Below, piece by piece: positions 1 to 5,106 of a stretch of 6,156 nt of DNA. The notes beneath the pieces were generated by a model. That model was given only the letters and a program-made list of their open reading frames with translations. It made no database searches and was not told where the DNA came from. A program made the translations under genes and the position numbers. Source of the stretch: Spirochaetales bacterium (GTDB lineage: Bacteria > Spirochaetota > Spirochaetia > Sphaerochaetales > Sphaerochaetaceae); the NCBI GenBank assembly GCA_017632495.1, contig JAGBRG010000148.1:1-6156 (forward strand), given 5' to 3'. Position 1 is the stretch's first letter. Each line of letters begins with the position of its first letter.

Positions 1-1302
1 CTCCATGTGGCTCAGACGACCGAGTCTCATCTGGATGATGGCGTTGGCCTGCTTGTCAGAAAGAGCAAAGCGGGCCTGCAGGTTAAGCGATGCCTCTTCG
101 TTGTTGGCTGCCTTCTTGATGATCTCAATGACCTCCTCGATGTTCTCAAGACCGATTTTCAGACCAAGCAGGATGTGCTCTCTCTCAAGGGCCTTTGCAA
201 GGTCGAATCTGGTTCTTCTTGTTGTGACATCCTTGCGGTGCTCCAGGTAGTAGTAGAGCATCTGCTTGAGGTTCAGACACCTCGGTCTGCCCTCGACAAG
301 AGCCAGGTTGTTGACGTTGAAGTTCGTCTGAAGGGCTGTGTTCTGGAAAAGATGGTTTACAGCAATCTCGGAAACGGCATCCTTTTTAAGCTCGATGACG
401 ATTCTTATACCGTCACGTCCGGATTCGTCTCTGATTGCCGAAATATCCTTTAGTATGTCGTCCTTACGAAGTTCGTCTATGTGCTTTACAAGCTCGGCTT
501 TGTTGACCTGATAGGGGATTTCGGTAAAGACGATGGATTCGTGCGTCTTGTGATCCTCTATGTGGTACTGACCGCGCATGACGATCTTTCCGCGACCTGT
601 TTCAAAGGCATCACGGATTCCCTTTGTACCGCAGATTTTGCCGTATGTGGGGAAGTCCGGGCCCTTGATGTAGTTCATCAGCTCCATGATTGTGATGTCA
701 GGGTTCTCGATAAGGGCGCAAAGAGCATCCGTAATCTCCCTGAGGTTGTGAGGAGCCATGTTTGTGGCCATTCCTACGGCGATTCCGCTTGTTCCGTTGG
801 CAAGCAGGAATGGGAAACCTGCAGGAAGAACCTCAGGCTCCTTGAGCGACTCATCAAAGTTGGGAACGAAGTTCACCGTATCCTTGTCGATATCCTGAAG
901 CATCAGCTCGCCCATGCGGGCCATCTTGGCTTCTGTGTATCTGTAGGCTGCAGGTGGGTCGCCGTCAATTGAACCGAAGTTTCCCTGAGGCTTGATGACA
1001 GGGTAGCGCAGCGAGAAGTCCTGTGCGAGTCTTACCAATGCGTCGTAAACCGAAGCATCTCCGTGCGGATGGAATTTACCAAGCACGTCTCCGACGGTTC
1101 TTGCACACTTTTTGAATGATCCTGTGGATTTGATTCCCAGGTCATACATATCGTACAGGATTCTTCTGTGTACGGGCTTAAGGCCGTCACGTACATCAGG
1201 CAATGCACGGCTTACAATGACCGACATTGCATAGTCCAGATAGCTTTTCTTCATCTCCTCCGAGAGGTCGGATATTAGAACTCTGCTTTTCTCTTCTTCC
1301 AT
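1..1302 (-). CDS. gyrA: DNA gyrase subunit A, N-terminal 434 residues (3' end outside window)
   Basis: GyrA is the DNA-cutting subunit of the A2B2 gyrase, which introduces negative supercoils using ATP hydrolysed by GyrB. The reverse-strand reading begins MEEEKSRVLISDLSEEMKKS and stays open to the left edge, giving about half of a usual 800-850-residue GyrA. Visible motifs are SYLDYAMSVIVSRALPDVRD and LKPVHRRILY of the winged-helix region, HPHGDASVYD (residues 78-87, the quinolone-determining region), QGNFGSIDGD, and the catalytic tyrosine in AAYRYTEAKM at Y122, the same number as in E. coli. NGTSGIAVGMATN, IPYQVNKAEL and the start of the coiled coil follow. The missing half would carry the C-terminal DNA-wrapping domain with the GyrA box, which separates gyrase from ParC. 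Paired with gyrB, GyrA is far likelier than ParC. The start is supported by a GGGAGG ribosome site at 1309-1314, six bases before the ATG. It lies 13 bp after the gyrB stop, so the two are co-transcribed and probably co-translated. Alanine at residue 83 replaces the serine of E. coli. Confidence 0.97.
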   Translation of the reverse strand, partial: MEEEKSRVLISDLSEEMKKSYLDYAMSVIVSRALPDVRDGLKPVHRRILYDMYDLGIKSTGSFKKCARTVGDVLGKFHPHGDASVYDALVRLAQDFSLRYPVIKPQGNFGSIDGDPPAAYRYTEAKMARMGELMLQDIDKDTVNFVPNFDESLKEPEVLPAGFPFLLANGTSGIAVGMATNMAPHNLREITDALCALIENPDITIMELMNYIKGPDFPTYGKICGTKGIRDAFETGRGKIVMRGQYHIEDHKTHESIVFTEIPYQVNKAELVKHIDELRKDDILKDISAIRDESGRDGIRIVIELKKDAVSEIAVNHLFQNTALQTNFNVNNLALVEGRPRCLNLKQMLYYYLEHRKDVTTRRTRFDLAKALEREHILLGLKIGLENIEEVIEIIKKAANNEEASLNLQARFALSDKQANAIIQMRLGRLSHME

Positions 1303-1315
1303 CTTCTACCTCCCG

Positions 1316-3325
1316 TCAGGCGTCAATCTGCGCGTATGTCGCATTTTCTTCGATAAAGAGCCTTCTGGGCTCAACCTCTTCTCCCATGAGCATGGAGAAC
1401 ACGTGGTCCGCTTCAACAGCATCTGAAAGATTTACCTTTCCGATGAATCTGGTTTCCGGATTCATGGTCGTCTCCCAAAGCTGCTCGGGGTTCATTTCAC
1501 CGAGACCTTTGTAGCGCTGGATCTTCACGTTCTTGGAATCGGACTCATCCTCGTTGTGATCGGCAAGGATCTTAGCCTTGTCATCATCGTTGAAGGCATA
1601 GTAGTCCTTGCCCTTGATTGTGATCTTGTAAAGCGGCGGCATGGCGAAATAGACATAGCCGGCATCGATCAGCGACCTCATATATCTGAAGAAGAATGTC
1701 AGAAGAAGTGTTCTGATATGGGATCCGTCGACATCGGCATCGGCCATGATGATGACCTTGTGGTATCTGGCCCTGCTTACATCGAAGCTGGCTCCCAAGC
1801 CGGCACCGATCGAATCGATGACAGGCTGAAGCTTGTCGTTGCCCTCGACCTTGTCCTCTCTGGTTTTCTCGACGTTGAGCATCTTTCCCCAAAGCGGGAG
1901 GATGGCCTGAATCCTTCTGTCGCGGCCCTGCTTGGCGCTGCCTCCTGCGGAATCTCCCTCAACGATGAAAATTTCGCACTGTGCTGGGTCTTTTTCGGAG
2001 CAGGGTGCAAGTTTACCCGGCAGACTCACAGAAGTCTTCTTACGGGCGTTCTCGCGCGCCTTCTTGGCTGCGATTCTTGCCTTGGAGGAGGCCACCGTCT
2101 TCTCAAGAAGGACCATGATCTGATCCGGATGCTCGTCGAAGTAGTCATTCAGCTTCTGATAGACGAAGCTGTAGACGATTCCCTGAACGTAGGAGTTTCC
2201 GAGCTTCATCTTGGTCTGACCTTCGAACTGAGGATTGGTGATCTTTACGGAAATGACTGCGCTAAGGCCTTCGCGGACATCGGAGTTGAAACCCTCCTTG
2301 AAGTCCTCGGACTCAAAGAATGCCTCTGCGCTCTTGTTCTTTCCGACCATCTCCTTCATATGAATCTGAAGCTGGTTCTTGAATGCTGCAACAAGGCCGC
2401 TTGTGAATCCGATCAGATGCTTTCCGCCTTCACGCGTGTTGATGTTGTTGGCAAATGAATGGATGTTCTCATCAAAACGGTCGTTGTACTGCAACGAGAA
2501 CTCAACAATGGCCTCACCGTTGTCGTTGGACCTTTCTCCACAATAGTAGAGAGGCTCTGTTCCTTCAGGGATGACCTTCTTGTTCTCATTCACATAGGAG
2601 ACAAAGTCCTTGATTCCGCCTTCGAAGTGGAAAACCTTCTCCTCAGGCTCCTCGGCACGCTTGTCAATTGCAGTGATTGTGACGCCCTTGTTGAGGAACG
2701 CAAGTTCTCTGAAGCGCTCGCAAAGAACACCGAAATTGAAGTTATCCGTCTCCATGATGGATGTATCGGGGTGGAACTTGATTGTGGTTCCGGTTCTGTC
2801 CGTGCTGCCGATCTTCTTGACAGGTTCCACAGGCTCACCGTAGTGGTACTCCTGCATATAGAGGTCAGGAGTTCTGTGTACCGTTGCAATCAGATGGTCG
2901 GAGAGGGCGTTTACAACGCTGACACCAACTCCGTGAAGACCTCCGGACACCTTGTATGCGCCGCCGTTGAACTTTCCTCCTGCATGCAGGTGGCACAGGG
3001 CGACCTCAAGTGTGCTGATTCCTTCTGTGGGGTGGATGTCAACAGGGATTCCTCTTCCGTTGTCTTCCACGGTGACATAGTTTCCTTCTTCGATAGTCAC
3101 CTTTATCGTGTCGCAGTAGCCGGCTACCGCTTCATCGATTGAGTTATCAACCACCTCATAGACCAGATGGTGAAGTCCGTCAGGTCCGGTTGATCCGATG
3201 TACATACCAGGTCTGACACGTACCGCCTCAAGACCTTTGAGAACCTGTATGTTCTCTCCGGTGTACTTGGCAGAAGTGTGGGCGAGGCTGTTCATCTGCT
3301 CTTCGTTCATTACTTCTTCTTCCAT
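1316..3325 (-). CDS. gyrB: DNA gyrase subunit B, complete, 669 aa
   Basis: GyrB is the ATPase subunit of gyrase. The GHKL ATPase domain (about 25-245) shows catalytic E57 and Mg-binding N61 in VYEVVDNSIDEA, D88 in VEDNGRGIPV, the ATP lid GGLHGVGVSVVNAL (128-141) and the transducer lysine K372 in FEGQTKMKLGN. The TOPRIM domain shows EGDSAGGSAKQGR from E456, the metal triad D529/D531/D533 in MADADVDGSH, and the tail RYKGLGEMNP (604-613). The length fits the short, roughly 640-670-residue class without the gammaproteobacterial insertion. A ParE paralogue is possible in principle, but the place beside gyrA and dnaA and the close fit to GyrB motifs favour GyrB. The start at 3325 follows AGAAGGAA (3331-3338) at good spacing; ATGs at 3310 and 3295 have weaker sites. 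Two drug-site positions are unusual: M157 aligns without gaps to E. coli R136 (coumarin contact), and W479 aligns to K447. The TGA stop at 1316-1318 is 13 bp before gyrA. Confidence 0.98.
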   Translation of the reverse strand: MEEEVMNEEQMNSLAHTSAKYTGENIQVLKGLEAVRVRPGMYIGSTGPDGLHHLVYEVVDNSIDEAVAGYCDTIKVTIEEGNYVTVEDNGRGIPVDIHPTEGISTLEVALCHLHAGGKFNGGAYKVSGGLHGVGVSVVNALSDHLIATVHRTPDLYMQEYHYGEPVEPVKKIGSTDRTGTTIKFHPDTSIMETDNFNFGVLCERFRELAFLNKGVTITAIDKRAEEPEEKVFHFEGGIKDFVSYVNENKKVIPEGTEPLYYCGERSNDNGEAIVEFSLQYNDRFDENIHSFANNINTREGGKHLIGFTSGLVAAFKNQLQIHMKEMVGKNKSAEAFFESEDFKEGFNSDVREGLSAVISVKITNPQFEGQTKMKLGNSYVQGIVYSFVYQKLNDYFDEHPDQIMVLLEKTVASSKARIAAKKARENARKKTSVSLPGKLAPCSEKDPAQCEIFIVEGDSAGGSAKQGRDRRIQAILPLWGKMLNVEKTREDKVEGNDKLQPVIDSIGAGLGASFDVSRARYHKVIIMADADVDGSHIRTLLLTFFFRYMRSLIDAGYVYFAMPPLYKITIKGKDYYAFNDDDKAKILADHNEDESDSKNVKIQRYKGLGEMNPEQLWETTMNPETRFIGKVNLSDAVEADHVFSMLMGEEVEPRRLFIEENATYAQIDA

Positions 3326-3362
3326 AGATATTCCTTCTACTTTATATAGTAAAACATGAAAG

Positions 3363-3391
3363 ATTATATATTATTAAATAATAATGGGCAA
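3363..3391 (-). promoter_or_regulatory. Predicted gyrBA promoter
   Basis: On the minus strand TTGCCC (3391-3386, four of six matches to the -35 consensus) is followed by exactly 17 bases and a perfect TATAAT (3368-3363). Transcription would start near 3356, giving a leader of about 30 bases before the gyrB ATG with its ribosome site. No other pair on this strand is as good, although ACTATATAAA at 3341-3350 is a second AT-rich candidate closer to the gene. The 17-base spacer is almost entirely a palindrome, listed separately. Gyrase promoters in other bacteria are often sensitive to supercoiling; that is family knowledge and not visible here. Confidence 0.6.
3369..3383. repeat. AT-only perfect palindrome in the gyrB promoter spacer
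   Basis: TATTATT-A-AATAATA is a perfect inverted repeat with 7-bp arms and a single central base, inside a 23-bp run (3363-3385) of pure A/T. It fills nearly the whole spacer between the predicted -35 and -10 boxes of gyrB. It could be an operator for a dimeric regulator, a supercoiling-sensitive melting site, or chance in an AT-rich stretch. No DnaA box lies next to it. Confidence 0.5.
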
Positions 3392-3416
3392 CACATCATC
3401 AAAAAAACGTTCACCC

Positions 3417-3443
3417 TTGAAAACAGAGGTTATCAGTTATAAA
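3417..3443 (+). promoter_or_regulatory. Predicted dnaA promoter
   Basis: TTGAAA (3417-3422, five of six matches to TTGACA) and TATAAA (3438-3443, five of six matches to TATAAT) are separated by 15 bases, or 16 if ATAAAA is taken as the -10. The spacer is shorter than the optimal 17. Transcription would start around 3450, about 30 bases before the ATG at 3479. A 6-bp inverted repeat, CGTTCA at 3408-3413 and TGAACG at 3453-3458, brackets the promoter. No near-consensus DnaA box overlaps it, so the sequence gives no support for classical DnaA autorepression at this site. Confidence 0.45.
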
Positions 3444-3462
3444 ATTGACCTTTGAACGCACT

Positions 3463-3469
3463 AAAGGAG
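3463..3469 (+). promoter_or_regulatory. dnaA ribosome binding site, fixes the start at 3479
   Basis: AAAGGAG lies nine bases before the ATG at 3479. The frame is open further upstream to a TTG at 3452, but that codon precedes this site and has no purine-rich sequence at the right distance. The short start is therefore preferred. Confidence 0.8.
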
Positions 3470-3478
3470 TACGCGAAT

Positions 3479-4867
3479 ATGAAGGAAGGTCTTTGGGAAG
3501 AAACGCTTGATAAAATCAGGGAAAGTATGCCCGAAAACGAATTCTCCTCATGGTTCGGCCGTCTTGTATTCGGAAAGGAAGAAGACGGCAAAATCACCCT
3601 TTACGTTCCTTCTGCGTTTGTCCGTGACAGGTTCGAAACAACATACAAAGGCCAGATTGAAAAAGTTCTCGGATCACTTTCAGATGACTCATACAGCATT
3701 TCTTTTGAAATAAAAAAGAATGCCCAAAACCAGCAGATAGTAAAGAAATCTGAAGAAAAACCTAAAACTGAGCCATCAAATCCAACTCCGGAGCCAAAGA
3801 CACAGAAGGCCACAAAAGCATCAGCAGATGACCTTATGTTCAATCCTGCCTATACGTTCGAGTCCTTCATTCCCGGTGACAACAGCAGCTTTGCATACAG
3901 CGCCTGCATGGCCATTGCAAAGAATCCCGGATCTGCATATAACCCGTGTCTTTTATATGGAGGCGTAGGTCTTGGAAAGACACACCTTATCCAGAGTATC
4001 GGAAACTACATAAGAAAGAACACAAAGCTCAAGGTTGTCTATGTCACGGCTGAGAATTTCACAAATGAATACATTCAGTCATTGAATGACAAAAACCCGC
4101 AGCAGTTTAAGAACAAATACAGAAAGGTATCGGTCCTTCTTATAGATGATATTCATTTCCTCCAGAAGAAAGAGGGAATTCAGAACGAGCTGTTCAATAC
4201 CTTCAACGATCTTTATGACACAGGCCGTCAGATTGTGTTCACATGCGATCGCCCTGTTGAGGAGCTTAAGGATATTTCTGACAGACTCAGAAGCAGATTC
4301 GAAAGAGGCCTTAATATTGACCTTCTTCCTCCTAACTATGAGACAAGAGTTGCAATTCTCAGAAAGAAGTGTGAGGAAAAGAACGTAGAGTTCAGCAATG
4401 AGGTCATTGAGTACATAGCTTCCAACATCTCAAGCAACGTAAGAGCTTTGGAATCCTGCCTTACAAAGCTCATTGCATACAGTGAGCTTCTTCATAAGGA
4501 CATCTCTCTGGAGACTGCCAAGGAGCAGCTTAGACATATAATCAGCTCCAACAACGATACAAGCGGATTATCAATAGATCTTATTGTAAAGGTCGTTGCA
4601 TCATACTTCGGTGTGACACCTGCTGATATAAAAGGAAAAAACAAAAACCAGTCCGTTGTTCTTCCAAGACAGATTGCAATGTATCTTTGCAGGAAGATGA
4701 CTGATTTCTCAACAACGGAAATCGGTACTGAGTTCGGCGGAAAGAACCATACCACCGTCATGTACAACGTTCAGAAGATAGAAGCCAGGCTAAAATCAAG
4801 TGAGAAGGAAATCAATACTCTTATTGAGAAGCTTGAGTCTCAGATAAAGCTTGAATCAAAAAAATAA
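3479..4867 (+). CDS. dnaA: Chromosomal replication initiator protein DnaA, 462 aa
   Basis: DnaA binds DnaA boxes as an ATP complex, melts the origin and recruits the helicase. Domain I (about 1-80) starts MKEGLWEETLDKIRESM and contains the typical YVPSAFVRDRF stretch. A Lys/Glu/Pro-rich linker (about 81-115) is domain II. The AAA+ core opens with FNPAYTFESF (121-130) and has Walker A GGVGLGKTH (161-169), Walker B LLIDDIHF (220-227, D223/D224), sensor I around FTCDRP (254-259) and the arginine-finger region DRLRSRFERG (268-277). Domain IV (about 360-462) carries the helix-turn-helix signature GGKNHTTVMYNVQKI (420-434). Aligning domain IV without gaps to E. coli DnaA keeps R407, Q408, H434 and T435 as R397, Q398, H424 and T425, while R399 becomes K389 and D433 becomes N423. 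The length is normal and no key ATPase residue is missing. The start at ATG 3479 is set by AAAGGAG. The gene diverges from gyrB and precedes the putative origin and dnaN. Confidence 0.98.
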   Translation: MKEGLWEETLDKIRESMPENEFSSWFGRLVFGKEEDGKITLYVPSAFVRDRFETTYKGQIEKVLGSLSDDSYSISFEIKKNAQNQQIVKKSEEKPKTEPSNPTPEPKTQKATKASADDLMFNPAYTFESFIPGDNSSFAYSACMAIAKNPGSAYNPCLLYGGVGLGKTHLIQSIGNYIRKNTKLKVVYVTAENFTNEYIQSLNDKNPQQFKNKYRKVSVLLIDDIHFLQKKEGIQNELFNTFNDLYDTGRQIVFTCDRPVEELKDISDRLRSRFERGLNIDLLPPNYETRVAILRKKCEEKNVEFSNEVIEYIASNISSNVRALESCLTKLIAYSELLHKDISLETAKEQLRHIISSNNDTSGLSIDLIVKVVASYFGVTPADIKGKNKNQSVVLPRQIAMYLCRKMTDFSTTEIGTEFGGKNHTTVMYNVQKIEARLKSSEKEINTLIEKLESQIKLESKK

Positions 4868-4870
4868 AAC

Positions 4871-4892
4871 CTGTTCATAAGCTGTGTATAAG
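4871..4892 (-). repeat. Tandem 11-bp repeat carrying two head-to-tail DnaA boxes
   Basis: CTGTTCATAAG (4871-4881) is followed immediately by CTGTGTATAAG (4882-4892), an 11-bp unit repeated with two differences. Read on the minus strand the units contain TTATGAACA (4880-4872, one mismatch to TTATNCACA) and the perfect box TTATACACA (4891-4883). The spacing is about one helical turn, so two DnaA molecules would sit on the same face. The pair begins only three bases after the dnaA stop codon. Confidence 0.75.
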
Positions 4893-4916
4893 AAGCAGTT
4901 TCTTCAATTATGTCTG

Positions 4917-4926
4917 TAGATAGATT
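4917..4926 (+). repeat. Direct repeat TAGATAGATT, left copy
   Basis: TAGATAGATT occurs here and again, exactly, at 5059-5068. The two copies lie 142 bp apart, start to start, near the two ends of the origin region. The right copy begins in the last intact triplet of the trio-like run. Each copy is itself built from TAGA units. They could be protein sites or a by-product of the region's composition. Confidence 0.4.
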
Positions 4927-4954
4927 TTCTTTTTCAACAGGCGATGAAATCTAT
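4920..4954. repeat. Inverted repeat, 8-bp arms, in oriC
   Basis: ATAGATTT (4920-4927) pairs with AAATCTAT (4947-4954) around a 19-base loop. The right arm overlaps the first bases of the near-consensus DnaA box at 4951-4959, so hairpin formation and DnaA binding would compete. The stem is AT-rich and no T-run follows, so it is not a normal terminator for dnaA. Confidence 0.45.
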
Positions 4955-4959
4955 GCACA
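4951..4959 (+). promoter_or_regulatory. Near-consensus DnaA box
   Basis: CTATGCACA differs from TTATNCACA only at the first base. It is on the plus strand, opposite to the tandem pair at 4871-4892, and overlaps an arm of an inverted repeat. Confidence 0.55.
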
Positions 4960-4965
4960 GATTAC

Positions 4966-4993
4966 TGACAACAATTCTTGTATTTTGTTGTCA
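4966..4993. repeat. Perfect 9-bp inverted repeat in oriC
   Basis: TGACAACAA (4966-4974) pairs perfectly with TTGTTGTCA (4985-4993) around a 10-base loop. Only three of nine pairs are G-C and no T-run follows, so intrinsic termination is doubtful. The dyad is the strongest in the region and lies between two DnaA boxes. It could be a binding site for an unknown dimeric origin regulator, or a hairpin at the end of the dnaA message. Confidence 0.6.
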
Positions 4994-5000
4994 ATATCGC

Positions 5001-5009
5001 TTATACAGG
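5001..5009 (+). promoter_or_regulatory. Weak DnaA box candidate
   Basis: TTATACAGG matches the first seven positions of TTATNCACA and differs in the last two. It shares TTATACA with the perfect box at 4883-4891, which is why it is listed despite two mismatches. It starts 24 bp before the next plus-strand box. Confidence 0.35.
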
Positions 5010-5024
5010 CAAAGAATTACTGGT

Positions 5025-5033
5025 TTATAGACA
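5025..5033 (+). promoter_or_regulatory. Near-consensus DnaA box next to the presumed unwinding element
   Basis: TTATAGACA has one mismatch to TTATNCACA, G for C at position six. It is the last box before the trinucleotide run at 5043-5060, with a nine-base gap containing CGTG. Its last six bases, TAGACA, also serve as the best -35 candidate for dnaN. Confidence 0.5.
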
Positions 5034-5055
5034 TTTTTCGTGCTATTATTATTAT
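5028..5055 (+). promoter_or_regulatory. Predicted dnaN promoter inside oriC
   Basis: TAGACA (5028-5033, five of six) and TATTAT (5050-5055, five of six) are 16 bases apart, predicting a start near 5062 and a leader of about 45 bases. An alternative -10, TATATT at 5078-5083, has no good -35. Both elements coincide with origin features, the DnaA box and the trio-like run, so DnaA assembly there would be expected to block or alter transcription. Read-through from dnaA is also possible, since no strong terminator is seen between the genes. Confidence 0.4.
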
Positions 5056-5060
5056 GATTA
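5043..5060 (+). other. DnaA-trio-like unwinding element
   Basis: The plus strand reads CTA TTA TTA TTA TGA TTA, so the opposite strand, read 3' to 5', is GAT AAT AAT AAT ACT AAT. Four consecutive triplets fit the 3'-(G/A)A(T/A)-5' DnaA-trio pattern described in Bacillus subtilis, followed by one broken and one intact triplet. The run directly follows a DnaA box and leads into AT-rich DNA, matching the published arrangement. It could also be an accidental ATT repeat. Confidence 0.5.
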
Positions 5061-5068
5061 GATAGATT
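5059..5068 (+). repeat. Direct repeat TAGATAGATT, right copy
   Basis: Exact second copy of the decamer at 4917-4926. It starts in the last triplet of the trio-like run and extends into the AT-rich leader of dnaN. Confidence 0.4.
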
Positions 5069-5106
5069 ATTCCAATTTATATTAATCACCTAACAGGAGC
5101 TGCATA

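Larger units (their letters stand above)
4868..5106. other. Putative chromosomal replication origin (oriC), dnaA-dnaN intergenic region
   Basis: This 239-bp AT-rich gap lacks a credible ORF and separates dnaA from dnaN, the classical oriC place in many bacteria. Measured against TTATNCACA it holds one perfect DnaA box (minus, 4883-4891), three single-mismatch boxes (minus 4872-4880, plus 4951-4959, plus 5025-5033) and weaker ones (plus 5001-5009). Boxes on the dnaA side point one way and those on the dnaN side the other. Two inverted repeats lie in the middle. Next to the last box comes CTATTATTATTATGATTA, then more AT-rich sequence up to the dnaN ribosome site. This order of boxes, then a trinucleotide run, then AT-rich DNA, is what a melting origin should look like. 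The 153-bp gyrB-dnaA gap has AT-rich DNA but no box, so it is the weaker candidate. Confidence 0.8.

Noticed and set aside
5..972. Plus-strand open frames opposite gyrA (7-453 and 481-972)
   Set aside because: They share codon register with gyrA and are antisense shadows; the reverse strand gives a continuous, fully recognisable GyrA.
1556..3142. Two long plus-strand open frames (1556-2458 and 2459-3142) antisense to gyrB
   Set aside because: They lie in exact codon register opposite gyrB and stay open only because gyrB rarely uses TTA, CTA and TCA. The translations resemble no family I recognise and no convincing ribosome site was seen.
3408..3458. CGTTCA / TGAACG inverted repeat around the dnaA promoter as an operator
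   Set aside because: The arms are only 6 bp with a 39-bp spacer, which is easily chance; it is mentioned only within the promoter entry.
3452..3478. TTG start for dnaA giving nine extra residues
   Set aside because: The ribosome site AAAGGAG lies downstream of the TTG and at the right distance from the ATG at 3479.
3326..3478. Origin in the gyrB-dnaA gap
   Set aside because: It is AT-rich, but I found no DnaA box with one or no mismatch there; TTATCAGTT at 3430-3438 has four mismatches. It could still be an auxiliary part of a bipartite origin.
4868..5000. Intrinsic terminator for dnaA
   Set aside because: Both hairpins are AT-rich and neither is followed by a T-run, so I list them only as inverted repeats.
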